From contig NZ_CP083553.1 in assembly GCF_025144465.1 (NCBI RefSeq), positions 1,548,001 to 1,612,000 of the forward strand: a DNA stretch of 64,000 nucleotides, written 5' to 3'. The DNA comes from Leisingera sp. S132. GTDB taxonomy: Bacteria > Pseudomonadota > Alphaproteobacteria > Rhodobacterales > Rhodobacteraceae. The notes below the pieces were generated by a model, which was not told the DNA's origin, made no database searches, and was given only the letters and a program-made list of their open reading frames with translations. A program made the position numbers and the translations under genes. Positions 17,495 to 27,283 of this stretch are shown here, one piece after another (position 1 is the first letter of the stretch; the number at the start of each line of letters is the position of its first letter).

Positions 17495-17578
17495 GGAAGT
17501 TTCAAGTCCCTGAAGGTGTCACGCCTTGCTAGCCACCCGTGCGGGCTGGGTCAATTCCATGCGCGCTTGAGCCGCGGC

Positions 17579-17610
17579 AAAAGAAAACCCCGCCCCTGGG
17601 AGGGGCGGGG
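17579..17610 (-). terminator. Terminator of the FadL-type porin gene
   Basis: Perfect nine-base stem CCCCGCCCC/GGGGCGGGG with a five-base loop, followed on the minus strand by TTTTCTTTT. Confidence 0.85.
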
Positions 17611-17634
17611 CATACTGCCCGGCAGGGGCCTGGA

Positions 17635-18753
17635 TCAGAAGTGGAAGCCGACCTTCAGGCCCACGCTGACCGCGTCGTTGTCCCGAAAGTTGGTGACCGG
17701 GCTGCCGCCCGGGGAGGCAACCGCATCGCCCAGCTGGGTGTAGCGGATGCCGGCAGAAACGGTCATGTTGTCCTGCTTATACTGAACGCCCACCCGGATT
17801 GCTTCATAGCCATGCGTCGGTGCCAGCGGCGAGACAAGGTTGTCGCCGTCCGAATCCGAATAGATCAGCGCCACCGAACCGGACCACTTCTCGTTGAAGG
17901 CGCGCCCGACACCCAAGGTGTAAGTAACGGAATCATCCAGATCGATCAGGTCGCGTCCAAAGATGCCAGGAACCAGATTGGTCACGCTGTGCTCGGCCCA
18001 GCGGATGCCACCGAACAGCAGAGTGTCCTGGGCGATGCCGGTTTGGAAGTCCAGGTTCACAGACTGTGGTGTTTTGGTCTTGGTTGAGCTGGTGCCGTTC
18101 GCAGCCGGGAAGCCTGAAAAGCTTTCAGTCAGATCGAAATCATGCTCGATTTCGGAGCTGTAGGTCAGGGCAACACGCAGGGCGATGTCCGGGATCTCAT
18201 AGGCGACGCCGGCCACCCAGCCAAAGGCGCCATCTTTGGCGACTTTAACATTGTAGGTGCCGCCTGGAATGGCTGAGGCGTATGCGCCGCCCTGCAGATT
18301 GATTTCGCCGTCGATCTCCTGGTAACGCAGACCGCCGTGGACGCTGAAGCGCTCATTGAACTTGTAGCGCAGCAGGGCGGTGATCGCGTTGGAATCTGCC
18401 TGTGCCGTGGTGCCGCCCAGCAGCAGGGACCCGGTGGTCGGATAGTTCACATCCACACCCCAGGGCTGGTCGAAGATCAGGGCGAACGACAGCTGTTCGT
18501 TGATATCGCGCTTGTAGCCGGCGCCAAACATGTTGAACCGCTCACCGACATCGCCAGTGGCAGAGCCGAACGGGTTCAGCGATGTGCGGTCGTTGCCCGA
18601 CAGGTCCACCGACGTGGTCGCGAACGAAAACTCGGCATAGTTGCCTTCTTCAAAGATGATCCCGATCGGCTGGCCGGTGCGGTCCAGACCGCTTGCCATG
18701 GCAGAGCCGGATGCCAGCGCCAAAGCCGCTGAAGTTGCAAGATAGCGTTTCAT
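17635..18753 (-). CDS. FadL/OMPP1-family outer-membrane protein
   Basis: A 372-residue beta-barrel protein. Residues 1-20 form a Sec signal peptide ending ASA/SG-type (SGSAMAS), and the mature part alternates in many predicted strands and ends in the aromatic GFHF outer-membrane signature. The pattern fits FadL-like transporters of long-chain fatty acids or other hydrophobic compounds. It stands alone with a GGGAGGA ribosome site and its own terminator. The cargo cannot be told. Confidence 0.85.
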   Translation of the reverse strand: MKRYLATSAALALASGSAMASGLDRTGQPIGIIFEEGNYAEFSFATTSVDLSGNDRTSLNPFGSATGDVGERFNMFGAGYKRDINEQLSFALIFDQPWGVDVNYPTTGSLLLGGTTAQADSNAITALLRYKFNERFSVHGGLRYQEIDGEINLQGGAYASAIPGGTYNVKVAKDGAFGWVAGVAYEIPDIALRVALTYSSEIEHDFDLTESFSGFPAANGTSSTKTKTPQSVNLDFQTGIAQDTLLFGGIRWAEHSVTNLVPGIFGRDLIDLDDSVTYTLGVGRAFNEKWSGSVALIYSDSDGDNLVSPLAPTHGYEAIRVGVQYKQDNMTVSAGIRYTQLGDAVASPGGSPVTNFRDNDAVSVGLKVGFHF

Positions 18754-18796
18754 TGTTCCTCCCTCATTGGCGGCTGTGGTGAGCCGCTTTACGCGA

Positions 18797-18825
18797 ACGT
18801 AATCGGGCCGATTTCAGCAAATCAA
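18797..18825 (-). promoter_or_regulatory. Candidate promoter of the FadL-type gene
   Basis: Reading the minus strand, TTGATT (18825-18820), 17 bp, then TTACGT (18802-18797) about 45 bp before the start codon. The -10 match is modest. Confidence 0.35.
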
Positions 18826-18856
18826 CATTAACCGCACGGCAACTAGCCGGATTCAG

Positions 18857-19741
18857 TCAGCTCTGACGGGTTCTGTGGGACTTGCCTGCAACTATGTTGA
18901 GGTAATTTGCAATGCAGATAACGGCTGCACCGCCCAGCACCCAGGCATCCAGTGCTTCGCCATAGATCACCATGCCAAGGATGGCGATGGCGGGCAGGCG
19001 GGCGAAATCCACCGGCACCACCACGCTGGCAGGCGCCAGCGACAGGGCGGTGGTCAGGCAGAAATGGGCTGTCAGCCCGGCGATGCCGATCAGCACCAGC
19101 CAGGGCAGGGTGGCAGCATCCGGCAGCGCCATGTCTCCATCCCACCCGGCTGCCAGCAGCCCCATGACCAGCTGCATGGACGTCAGCCAGAACAGGATTG
19201 ATGCGGTATTCTCATGCCGGGTCAGCCGTTTGGTCAGGATCGCTGTAAGGGCAAAGAAGATGGCGCAGCTGGCCGCCGCCGCCAGGCCAAGGTTCAGGGT
19301 GTCCGGACTGGGCCGCGCGACAATCAGAATACCGGCAAAACCCAGCGCCGCCGCCAGCATGCGCCGCCGCGTCAGCGCCTCGCCCAGCAAGAGCGGCGAC
19401 AGGATGATCACCCACAGCGGCGAGGTGAACTCCAGCGCAAAGACCTGGGCCAGCGGAATCAGCGTCACCGCCAGGAACCACAGATTCTGGCCGGTGAAGT
19501 GGAACAGGTTGCGCAGCAGATGCACCCCCAGACGCTGCCGCCGGACCTGATGCCAGCGGCTCGCGGCGGTCAGGACGGCCACCACAATCACCACCCCTAC
19601 AAGGCTGCGGTAGGCCATGATTTCAAAGGTGTCCAGCGTCAGCCCGGCCTCGCGTCCGGCAATCGCCATGGCGGAGAAGGACACAATGGCCCCTACCATC
19701 CACAGCGCTGCCAGCCCCGCGCGTGTTTCGCCCTGTGTCAT
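18857..19741 (-). CDS. DMT/EamA family transporter
   Basis: A 294-residue membrane protein with about ten hydrophobic segments in two EamA repeats, the first around residues 8-140 and the second around 150-285. The GEALTRRRMLAAALGFAGIL and YGEALDAWVLGGAAVI segments close the two halves. Relatives export metabolites such as amino acids; the substrate is not predictable. It lies between the FadL-type gene and the sulfotransferase-like gene, all on the minus strand. Confidence 0.9.
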   Translation of the reverse strand: MTQGETRAGLAALWMVGAIVSFSAMAIAGREAGLTLDTFEIMAYRSLVGVVIVVAVLTAASRWHQVRRQRLGVHLLRNLFHFTGQNLWFLAVTLIPLAQVFALEFTSPLWVIILSPLLLGEALTRRRMLAAALGFAGILIVARPSPDTLNLGLAAAASCAIFFALTAILTKRLTRHENTASILFWLTSMQLVMGLLAAGWDGDMALPDAATLPWLVLIGIAGLTAHFCLTTALSLAPASVVVPVDFARLPAIAILGMVIYGEALDAWVLGGAAVICIANYLNIVAGKSHRTRQS

Positions 19742-19825
19742 GCCTGCCCCCGGTAACTGCTGCTGCGAGAAGAGGCGGATTTTCCCTGCGGGGTCAAGCA
19801 GAACACGGCGGGGCAGGTGCAGGCC

Positions 19826-21334
19826 TCAGGCCGCAGCGCGGTTCATGGCCTGCGCATCCAGCCTGCGTCCCGACTTGATATAGGCCGCGGCGGCTGCGAT
19901 TGGGTCGAAGTTCACCCGGTTCAGCAGCGTTCGGATCTCTGCGGTCAGGTCTCCCGCCGCATCGCCTGGGTTGCCTGTTGCATTCTTTTTCCCCGGCAGC
20001 AGCACCGGGCCGCTGTGGCCCAGTTCCGCCAACAGCTTGGCGGCGCCTTCCGGCGTTGTCGCTTCCTCCAGCCGGGCGGTGACAAAGTTGATCTTTTGGC
20101 CGTAGCTCAGAAGGTAATAGGCATAGCGTGCTTCCATCTCCAGAGCGTACCAGATCGCCCAGCCAATCTGGCCCAGTTGCAGGAAAGTGCCGGGATTGAC
20201 GATCACGTTGCCGTAGCTCACGTCAAGGTACCATTGCCAGATCACCGTGACATTGTTGAAATCTCCGCGCCCCGCATAGCTGGCGCATTGCTTGGCCAGA
20301 TCGCGGCGCAGGATGATCACGGTGGTGCGGTTGCAGATGCTGCTGTCTGCCAATGCCTCGATCAGCCCGCATTTGCCCAAGGCGTGATTGGACTCAGCAT
20401 AAGGAGCCTCCAGCGGCTCCAGTTTCGCATTCCAGAAGTTCCGCATCTTCGGAGTCATACCGCGGGTGTTGAACGTGCGCATGTGGCCGATTTCGGGCAT
20501 TTGCGATCCAAAGTCCTCGACCTCCAGGGGCTCGTGCACAGAGTTGATTTCCAGGTTGTCGCGCAACAGCTGCGCCAGCCAGGCGGTGCCGGTGCGCCCG
20601 GCTGAAAGGGTGAAGATAAAGTCGTTTGCACGGGGCTTTTCCGGTATGGCGGCAGCTGCCGCCGGGGTGCCTGGGCGCGTATAGCCGAACTTGCGGATCT
20701 CAGCGGCGCAATTCTTTGCCACGATGTCCGCGGCACCAGGATGCTGCGCAAAAAGCGTGGCGGGATCCGTGCCCGACTTCGGGCGGAACGCCCCTTTGGC
20801 CCGCAAGCTGGAAAACCGCTCCCACAACCCGTCGATTCCCAGTGCGGCGATGTCTTCTTCCAGGTGTTCATAACGCAGGAAAACATCCGGCGCAGACGGG
20901 CCGTCCAGCGGTGCAATCCGGACGTTTTCGGTCAGCATGCCGGGGAAGCGTTGCACGAACTGTCCAAGGGGGATCCCGGCGGCGTCGGCTTTTTCCCAGT
21001 AATATCGGGAGATTATGGCGTCAAACGGATCGCGCCAGATTGTGACCTTGGTGTAGCTGTCCCAGATGTCCTGCGGGATCAGTTGCCGGGCCTCGTCGGC
21101 GGGGATGTGGTTGTAGAAACCGGCGCGTGTCTCAGAGCCATCCGGCCAGACCTGGTGCCGGTGATTCTGCGCACCGGGATAGCCCAGATCTGAACGGGTC
21201 TTTTCGTCGTCGGGAGAGATCGGGGTGATGATGCTTGTGTCGTCGCAAAAGCTGGACAGGGCAATTTCAAACGACGTGCCACCTACCTTCTTGGTCTTGA
21301 TGAAGATGAGTTTCAGCGGGTGGCAAATAATCAT
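19826..21334 (-). CDS. Two-domain sulfotransferase-like protein
   Basis: A 502-residue protein with two separate nucleotide-binding P-loop regions. The first, LIFIKTKKVGGTSFE (residues 9-23), matches the PAPS 5'-phosphosulfate loop of the sulfotransferase-2 type, with a WRDPFDAIISRYYW 3'-phosphate motif near 100-115. The second, FIFTLSAGRTGTAWL (239-253), matches the classical sulfotransferase-1/3 loop with LRRDLAKQCASYAGRG downstream. An alanine-rich linker joins them. The start at 21334 has a GGAG site eight bases upstream. The acceptor substrate is unknown; a role in cell-surface glycan or lipid sulfation is inference. Confidence 0.75.
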   Translation of the reverse strand: MIICHPLKLIFIKTKKVGGTSFEIALSSFCDDTSIITPISPDDEKTRSDLGYPGAQNHRHQVWPDGSETRAGFYNHIPADEARQLIPQDIWDSYTKVTIWRDPFDAIISRYYWEKADAAGIPLGQFVQRFPGMLTENVRIAPLDGPSAPDVFLRYEHLEEDIAALGIDGLWERFSSLRAKGAFRPKSGTDPATLFAQHPGAADIVAKNCAAEIRKFGYTRPGTPAAAAAIPEKPRANDFIFTLSAGRTGTAWLAQLLRDNLEINSVHEPLEVEDFGSQMPEIGHMRTFNTRGMTPKMRNFWNAKLEPLEAPYAESNHALGKCGLIEALADSSICNRTTVIILRRDLAKQCASYAGRGDFNNVTVIWQWYLDVSYGNVIVNPGTFLQLGQIGWAIWYALEMEARYAYYLLSYGQKINFVTARLEEATTPEGAAKLLAELGHSGPVLLPGKKNATGNPGDAAGDLTAEIRTLLNRVNFDPIAAAAAYIKSGRRLDAQAMNRAAA

Positions 21335-21415
21335 TGGGTTCTCCGGAACTGTCGTGTCTCGGGGACTATTCCAAACAGGTCTGACGGATGTGTTAACCGC
21401 TTGCCGCAGATTAAG

Positions 21416-21441
21416 AAAAACCCCGGCCAATCCGGCCGGGG
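21416..21441 (-). terminator. guaA terminator
   Basis: CCCCGGCC/GGCCGGGG stem with a five-base loop, then five T on the minus strand, 16 bp past the guaA stop. Confidence 0.85.
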
Positions 21442-21456
21442 CTCTCTAAAATCTGA

Positions 21457-23025
21457 TCATTCCCACTCGATGGTGCCTGGAGGCTTCGAGGTGATGTCAT
21501 AGGTGCAGCGGTTGATGCCTTTCACCTCGTTGATGATCCTTGTGGCGGTTTCGCCCAGGAACTCGTGGCTGAACGGGTAGTAATCCGCCGTCATGCCATC
21601 AACCGAGGTCACCGCGCGGAGTGCACAGGCGTAGTCATAGGTGCGGCCGTCGCCCATCACGCCAACGGTGCGGACAGGCAGGATGGCCACGAAGGCCTGC
21701 CAGATCTCATCATAGAGGCCGTGCTTGCGGATCTGGTCGATATAGATCGCATCCGCCTCGCGCAGGATCTCCAGCTTCTCGCGGGTGATCTCGCCGGGGC
21801 AGCGGATCGCCAGGCCCGGTCCGGGGAAGGGGTGGCGGCCGATGAAGCTCTGCGGCAGGCCCAGTTCGCGGCCCAAAGCGCGGACCTCGTCCTTGAACAG
21901 CTCGCGCAGCGGCTCGACCAGCTTCAGGCCCATCTTCTCCGGCAGGCCACCCACATTGTGGTGGCTCTTGATGGTGACGGAGGGGCCGCCCGAGAACGAC
22001 ACGGATTCGATCACATCCGGATACAGGGTGCCCTGTGCCAGGAACTCGGCGCCGTCGATGGTGTCGGCGTGTTTCTGGAACACGTCGATGAACAGCTTGC
22101 CGATGATCTTGCGCTTGGTTTCCGGGTCGCTTTGCCCGTCCAACTCGCCCAGGAACAGATCGCTCTCATCCGCGTGGATCAGCTGGATGTTGTAGTTGTC
22201 GCGGAACATCGAGACGACTTCTTCCGCCTCGTTCTTGCGCAGCAACCCGTGGTCCACAAACACGCAGGTCAGCTGGTCGCCGATTGCCTCGTGGATCAGG
22301 ATCGCGGCGACGGACGAATCCACACCGCCGGACAATCCGCAGATCACCTTCTTGTCGCCGACCTGCTCGCGGATCTTCTCGATCATCTGCTCGCGGTAGG
22401 CGCCCATGGTCCAATCGCCGCTGAAACCGGCCAGGCGCACGAAGTTCTCATAAAGCTTGGCGCCGTTAGGGGTGTGATGCACCTCCGGGTGGAACTGCAC
22501 CGCATAGAAACTGCGGGAGACATCTGCGGTAATGGCATAAGGCGCGTTGGGGGAGGTGCCGTAGACTTCGAACCCCGGTGCGATCTTGCTCACGTGGTCG
22601 CCGTGCGACATCCAGACTTGTTCGCGGTCGGCGTCATTTGCAAACCAGCCTTCCAGCAGCGGCGGCGTTTCCACCGTGGGGGTCACATAGGCGCGTCCGA
22701 ATTCGGCGGTGCCGTGGCCGCTTTCCACTGTGCCGCCCAGCTGGTGCATCATCACCTGCTGGCCATAGCAGATGCCCAGGATCGGCACGCCATAGTTGAA
22801 AATTTCCTGCGGCGCCCGGGGGCTGCCCTCGCGGGTCACGCTGTCCGGCCCGCCGGAGAAGATCACCGCCTTGGGCGCCAGCTCGCGCACAAAGTCCATA
22901 GTGACATTCTGATAGGGGTGGATTTCGCAATAGACGTTCAGCTCGCGCAGGCGGCGCGCAATCAGCTGCGTGACCTGGCTGCCAAAGTCGATGATGAGAA
23001 GGCGGTCATGGGATGTCTCTGTCAT
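21457..23025 (-). CDS. guaA: GMP synthase (glutamine-hydrolysing)
   Basis: A 522-residue bifunctional enzyme converting XMP to GMP. The N-terminal class I glutamine amidotransferase has the nucleophile Cys86 in GICYGQQ and the His/Glu pair in QFHPEVHHT. The ATP-pyrophosphatase domain has the PP-loop [11 protein letters not shown] and ends in the dimerisation domain with the conserved KPPGTIEWE tail. The start at 23025 ([10 protein letters not shown]) is the only sensible one; the much longer open frame upstream is just the antisense of mttB. Divergent from mttB. Confidence 0.97.
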   Translation of the reverse strand: MTETSHDRLLIIDFGSQVTQLIARRLRELNVYCEIHPYQNVTMDFVRELAPKAVIFSGGPDSVTREGSPRAPQEIFNYGVPILGICYGQQVMMHQLGGTVESGHGTAEFGRAYVTPTVETPPLLEGWFANDADREQVWMSHGDHVSKIAPGFEVYGTSPNAPYAITADVSRSFYAVQFHPEVHHTPNGAKLYENFVRLAGFSGDWTMGAYREQMIEKIREQVGDKKVICGLSGGVDSSVAAILIHEAIGDQLTCVFVDHGLLRKNEAEEVVSMFRDNYNIQLIHADESDLFLGELDGQSDPETKRKIIGKLFIDVFQKHADTIDGAEFLAQGTLYPDVIESVSFSGGPSVTIKSHHNVGGLPEKMGLKLVEPLRELFKDEVRALGRELGLPQSFIGRHPFPGPGLAIRCPGEITREKLEILREADAIYIDQIRKHGLYDEIWQAFVAILPVRTVGVMGDGRTYDYACALRAVTSVDGMTADYYPFSHEFLGETATRIINEVKGINRCTYDITSKPPGTIEWE

Positions 23026-23225
23026 GCACGCGCCATAGGGCAGGAACGCGTTTTCCGCAAGGGGGTTTGGCCGATCTGCGGGGCAGCGGGCGCTATTTAA
23101 CGGCAGACCGCCGTCCGGGCCGCAAAAGGTATGCCAAAGTCCACCGCCGCGGTGGAAATTGCAGCGGCAATGTCGCTTTTCAACTTGAATGGCCGCAATC
23201 CTGCGGCGGCGGCGCGCGCGAGGGC

Positions 23226-23231
23226 TATAAT
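23226..23231 (+). promoter_or_regulatory. Candidate -10 element of the mttB promoter
   Basis: A perfect TATAAT in otherwise GC-rich DNA, 38 bp before the mttB start codon. No good -35 lies at the right distance, so activation by a regulator would be needed if it is real. Confidence 0.35.
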
Positions 23232-23268
23232 ACCCTTCGCAATGAAATGCCTGTGGTGAGGATAAACC

Positions 23269-24816
23269 ATGACAGAAGCAGCCCCGCGCCGTCGTGCCCG
23301 CGGTTCCGGCGGCGGTGCCGCCCGCCGCGCCGAGCGCACCAGCGTCAAGATCGAAACCGCCAAGTACATCGAGCGCAACATTCCGAACTTCGAGATTCTG
23401 AACGAGGAAGCGCTGGAGATCATCGAGTACAACGCGGACACGATCCTGGAAGAGGTCGGCGTCAATTTCGTCGACAACCCGGCGGCGCTGCAGCGCTGGC
23501 GCGAGGCAGGTGCCGATGTCCAGGGCGAGCGCGTGCGCATTCCCCGCGGCCTGGCCCGCAAGCTGTGCGAAACCGCACCGGCCGAGTTCACCCAGCACGC
23601 CCGCAACCCCGAGAAATCGGTTGTCATCGGCGGCCGCAATCTGGTTCTGGCACCGGTCTATGGCCCGCCCTTCGTGCGCACCCGCAGCGGCGGCCGCCGC
23701 TATGCGACCATGGACGACTTCAACAAGTTCGTGAAGCTGGCCTATATGTCCAAATGGCTGCACCACTCCGGCGGCACCGTTTGCGAACCGACCGACATTC
23801 CGGTGAACAAGCGCCACCTTGACATGCTGATGGCGCATATGACCCTCAGCGACAAGCCGTTCATGGGCTCTGTCACCGAACCCAGCCGCGCCCAGGACTC
23901 CGTCGACATGGCGGGCATCCTGTTCGGCAAGGAGTTCGTGCAGAACAACACCGTGATGACCTCGCTCACCAACATCAACTCGCCGATGACTTTCGACGAC
24001 GTGATGATGGGCTCGCTTGAGGTTTATGCCCAGAACAACCAGGCCTGCATCATCTCGCCGTTCATCGTCGGCGGCGCCATGGCGCCGGTGTCGGTGGCAG
24101 GCACCCTCACGCAGGTGCTGGCTGAGGTTCTGGCCGGTATCGCCTACAACCAGCTGTGCCGCCCCGGCGCGCCTGCGATCTTCGGCGCCTTTGTGTCCTC
24201 GATCGACATGAACTCCGGCGCCCCGACCTTCGGCACCCCCGAAGCGTCGCTGGTCACCTATGGCGCAGGCCAGCTGGCCCGCCGCCTGGGCGTGCCGTTC
24301 CGCTCTGCCGGCTCCTTCTGCGGCTCCAAGCTGCCGGATGCGCAGGCGGCTTATGAAACCGCCAACTCGCTCAACATGGGCCTGATGTCCGGTGTGAACT
24401 TCATGCTGCACTCCTGCGGCTGGCTCGAGGGCGGCCTGGTTGCCGACTTCGAGAAGTTCGTGATGGACGCTGACCAGCTGGGCGCGCTGCATGGCCTCGC
24501 CAAGGGTATTTCCGTGGACGAGAACGGCCAGGCGATGGACGCCATCCGCGAAGTTGGCCCCGGCGGCCACTACCTTGGCTGCGCCCACACCCAGGCGAAC
24601 TTCAAAGCGGCCTTCTGGAAGTCCGATCTGCTCGACTACAAACCGTTCGAGCAGTGGGAAGAAGAGGGCGCGCGAGACACCTATGCGCTGGCGGAAAGCC
24701 GCGTCGACAAGCTGCTGGCCACCTATGAGCAGCCCGCGCTGGATCCGTCCATCAAGTTGGCGCTGGACGAATATGTGGCCGAGAAGAAGGCCTCCATGCC
24801 CGACGCTTTCATGTAA
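23269..24816 (+). CDS. MttB-family trimethylamine/glycine-betaine-type methyltransferase
   Basis: A 515-residue MttB-superfamily protein (COG5598). The frame is continuous with no in-frame amber codon, so it lacks the pyrrolysine of archaeal trimethylamine methyltransferase. The long TIM-barrel body is intact, with [24 protein letters not shown] and the [12 protein letters not shown] segment near the C-terminus. Non-pyrrolysine members demethylate quaternary amines such as glycine betaine onto a corrinoid protein; Roseobacters carry several. No corrinoid protein or reactivating gene is adjacent, so substrate and partner are unknown. Basic N-terminal 20 residues (RRRARG) are unusual. Confidence 0.88.
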   Translation: MTEAAPRRRARGSGGGAARRAERTSVKIETAKYIERNIPNFEILNEEALEIIEYNADTILEEVGVNFVDNPAALQRWREAGADVQGERVRIPRGLARKLCETAPAEFTQHARNPEKSVVIGGRNLVLAPVYGPPFVRTRSGGRRYATMDDFNKFVKLAYMSKWLHHSGGTVCEPTDIPVNKRHLDMLMAHMTLSDKPFMGSVTEPSRAQDSVDMAGILFGKEFVQNNTVMTSLTNINSPMTFDDVMMGSLEVYAQNNQACIISPFIVGGAMAPVSVAGTLTQVLAEVLAGIAYNQLCRPGAPAIFGAFVSSIDMNSGAPTFGTPEASLVTYGAGQLARRLGVPFRSAGSFCGSKLPDAQAAYETANSLNMGLMSGVNFMLHSCGWLEGGLVADFEKFVMDADQLGALHGLAKGISVDENGQAMDAIREVGPGGHYLGCAHTQANFKAAFWKSDLLDYKPFEQWEEEGARDTYALAESRVDKLLATYEQPALDPSIKLALDEYVAEKKASMPDAFM

Positions 24817-24831
24817 GCGCGAGCCGGAAAA

Positions 24832-25182
24832 TCAGGGGCAGGGGGATGCACCCTCTGCCGCAGCAAAACGGCGGTCCCGCGGGGCCGCCGTTCTTGCTTG
24901 TGATCGTGCCTTCAAGGAGGCGGCTTCGCCCGCCAGCGCAATCAGCACATCCACATGGCGGATCATCGAATACCCTGCCTCGCCCGCCTGGCGGGCGGTG
25001 TTCAGGGCGTCCTCCAGTTCCAGCAGGCGCATCACGGCGGCAGCAGGCTTGGGCACCTCACCGTAACCCAGAATGCGCCGCAGGTCGCGTTTGCGGCAGT
25101 AATTCCGGGCCCCTAACCGGGCCGCCCGCGCCAGAATCCCCGGGCGCCGGAGCAACGAAACGCGGCTGATAACATCCTGCAT
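24832..25182 (-). CDS. DUF6477-like small protein
   Basis: A 116-residue protein starting MQDVISRVSLLRRPG with a strong AGGAGACGG ribosome site. The RAARLGARNYCRKRDLRRIL and EAGYSMIRHVDVLIALAGEA segments match my memory of the Rhodobacterales DUF6477 family, which has no known function. It is basic at the N-terminus and helical throughout. It is divergent from a DUF6456-like gene, and a hairpin that may end mttB transcription lies within its 3' end. Confidence 0.65.
   Translation of the reverse strand: MQDVISRVSLLRRPGILARAARLGARNYCRKRDLRRILGYGEVPKPAAAVMRLLELEDALNTARQAGEAGYSMIRHVDVLIALAGEAASLKARSQARTAAPRDRRFAAAEGASPCP
24867..24892 (+). terminator. Possible mttB terminator
   Basis: AACGGCGG/CCGCCGTT arms with a paired TCCC/GGGG interior, 50 bp after the mttB stop. 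The following CTTGCTTGTG is a weak T-tract. It lies within the minus-strand DUF6477-like coding region. Confidence 0.4.
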
Positions 25183-25414
25183 GACCGTCTCCTTTCCTAT
25201 CTCGGATCTGGCTCTGCTAAAACACAACTCCAGGTGGTGTTGCGGAAAGGGGGCGACCGGCGAACGGTCCGTTTTGTGATGATTATTTTTTTTCTGGAAA
25301 CAATGATGTCCGATCCGCGCTTTTGTCCAACTTCAGCCGGGCGTAAAGGGACAGGCCGCAGGCACCTTTGAGTGCGGCTGACCCGGCAGCCTGGCTCACG
25401 ACCGGGGGTTACGA

Positions 25415-26488
25415 ATGCAAAATATGACTCAGGCACCCTTTCCAGGCTGGGTGCCGCTGGAAACCTGCCGCTACCTTCAGCACACCGAGGCAGGCCGCCC
25501 GATCCGGCAGCTGGCCCGTAAGGCGGGCTGCCATCCCTCCACCATCCTGCGCCAGGTCCGGCGGGTCGAGATCCTGCGGGATGATCCGCTGATTGATGAG
25601 GTTCTGACCTATCTGGCCGGACGCTATAAAAAGGCCACGGCGAAACCGCGCCCGGAAGACAAGCCAACCGCTGCAAGCCGCAGCCTGCGGTCGGGGTTCG
25701 AGCGGGAGGCGGCCAGTGTGCTGACCCTGCTCAGCCGCGGCGGCGCGGTTCTGGCTGCCGCCGAAGGCATGGAAATGGCTGTTGTGGTGCGCGAAGGCCA
25801 GGAGACCGACGGGCACAAGGTGGCGGTGTCGCGGCCCTTGGCCGGCGCGCTGGCGCTGACCGGCTGGATTGCCTGCTCGCGCAAGGGCCGGATCAGCCGC
25901 TACGCGATCACCGCAGCCGGCCGCGCGGCGCTGAACCGGATCATCGCCGATCAGGAAAACCGCGCCCGCGCCAGGCTGGAGGGCGGGTTTGCCGAAGTGC
26001 AGACACCGTTTGAGGCACCGGATGCGGGAGAGGCCGGGGGATTGGGGCGCAAGTCCCGCTACAGCGGGGCTGAAACCCCGCTGGAGATGCTGGCCCGGCT
26101 GCTGGACAAGGACGGCAAGTCCTTCCTGACCCAGCCGATGGTGCGCGCCGGGCGGCGGCTGCGCGAGGATTTCGAGCTGGCGCAGATCAGCAGCCACCTG
26201 GTGCAGGAGGAGATGTATTTTGCACAAGGCAGCCACCCCATGCGCAGCACCAGCCATCAGGCCGCTGCAGCAGCGCATCAGCGGATGACAGAGGCGCTGC
26301 AGAAACTGGGGGCAGGGCTCAGCGACATCGCGCTGCGCTGCTGCTGCCATCTGGAAGGGCTGGAAACCGCAGAGCGCAATCTCGGCTGGCCTGCCAGATC
26401 CGGCAAGGTGGTACTGCGCATCGCCCTGCAGCATCTTGCGGACTTCTATGGCGAGACCTGCCCGCAGCAGGAAGAGATGATCGGCTGA
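25415..26488 (+). CDS. DUF6456-like helix-turn-helix protein
   Basis: A 357-residue protein. The N-terminus (residues 28-52, RQLARKAGCHPSTILRQVRRVE) looks like a helix-turn-helix, residues 95-175 resemble a winged-helix-like repeat (GALALTGWIACSRKGRISRYAIT), and the C-terminal 150 residues (ETPLEMLARLLDKDGK to the end) fit the DUF6456 domain. It is probably a DNA-binding regulator; its targets are unknown. Divergent from the DUF6477-like gene with 232 bp between, an arrangement that may be conserved in Rhodobacterales. Confidence 0.7.
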   Translation: MQNMTQAPFPGWVPLETCRYLQHTEAGRPIRQLARKAGCHPSTILRQVRRVEILRDDPLIDEVLTYLAGRYKKATAKPRPEDKPTAASRSLRSGFEREAASVLTLLSRGGAVLAAAEGMEMAVVVREGQETDGHKVAVSRPLAGALALTGWIACSRKGRISRYAITAAGRAALNRIIADQENRARARLEGGFAEVQTPFEAPDAGEAGGLGRKSRYSGAETPLEMLARLLDKDGKSFLTQPMVRAGRRLREDFELAQISSHLVQEEMYFAQGSHPMRSTSHQAAAAAHQRMTEALQKLGAGLSDIALRCCCHLEGLETAERNLGWPARSGKVVLRIALQHLADFYGETCPQQEEMIG

Positions 26489-26502
26489 GCCGGGCCGAGC
26501 CG

Positions 26503-26535
26503 CAAAAGAAAACGGGCCCGCAGCGCGGACCCGTT
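26503..26535 (-). terminator. Peroxiredoxin gene terminator
   Basis: AACGGGTCCGC/GCGGGCCCGTT stem with a three-base loop, then CTTTT on the minus strand, about 26 bp past the stop. Confidence 0.8.
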
Positions 26536-26560
26536 CGAATGCCTGATCTGGCAGTGCAGC

Positions 26561-27109
26561 TTAGGCTGCGACTTCTGCCTTGGCTTCTTTCAGGTGCTTC
26601 AGCACGGTCTCCGGGGAGGAGACGCCATAGGGGTCTTCGCCGTGGTTGTCCGAGAGGCCCGGCTCTTCGAACCATGCTTCGACCACGCCATCGTTGACGA
26701 TGGCAGCATAGCGCCAGGAGCGGTTGCCGAAGCCCAGGTTGTCCTTGGCGACCAGCATGCCCATCTTGCGGGTGAACTCACCGGAGCCGTCCGGGATCAC
26801 TTCCACGTTTTCCAGCTCCTGCGCACGCGCCCAGGCGTTCATCACGAAGCTGTCGTTCACGGACATGCAGTAGATCGCGTCGATGCCCTCGGCCTGGAAA
26901 CCGGCAAAGCCTTTTTCAAAACCCGGCAGCTGGTAGGTGGAGCAGGTCGGGGTGAAGGCGCCGGGCAGCGAGAACAGCACAACACGCTTGCCTGCAAAGT
27001 AGTCAGCGGTGGTCTTGTCTTCCCAGCGGAACGGGTTCGGGCCCTCGATCGCTTCGTCGCGGACACGGGTGTGGAAGGTCACGTCGGGCAGCTTAACGCC
27101 AGCTTTCAT
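26561..27109 (-). CDS. Peroxiredoxin, Prx5 type
   Basis: A 182-residue thiol peroxidase. SLPGAFTPTCSTYQLPGF carries the peroxidatic Cys with the conserved Pro/Thr, and GFGNRSWRYAAIVNDG is a Prx5-family segment. No second Cys appears at the atypical resolving position except in YCMSVND, so it may use glutaredoxin or another partner. The family reduces H2O2 and alkyl hydroperoxides in the cytosol. It has its own terminator. Confidence 0.9.
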   Translation of the reverse strand: MKAGVKLPDVTFHTRVRDEAIEGPNPFRWEDKTTADYFAGKRVVLFSLPGAFTPTCSTYQLPGFEKGFAGFQAEGIDAIYCMSVNDSFVMNAWARAQELENVEVIPDGSGEFTRKMGMLVAKDNLGFGNRSWRYAAIVNDGVVEAWFEEPGLSDNHGEDPYGVSSPETVLKHLKEAKAEVAA

Positions 27110-27283
27110 TTCAGCTTGCTCCTGATTGCGGATGTCATTCGGCGGGCAGGCTTAAAATGATTCTAAGCAGGCTTCAACACGTCCCTGTGAAATGCGCGCA
27201 GGTTTCCTGCGCCTGTCCGCACAGGCAGCGGTACGGCGCCGGAAAACCGCGCGAGAACGGCATGTTCGCCCCGGTGCGGGACG

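Noticed and set aside
23026-24588. Minus-strand open frame continuing upstream of guaA for about 520 codons
   Set aside because: It is the antisense of mttB, has no GuaA homology and no ribosome site; GMP synthase clearly starts at 23025.
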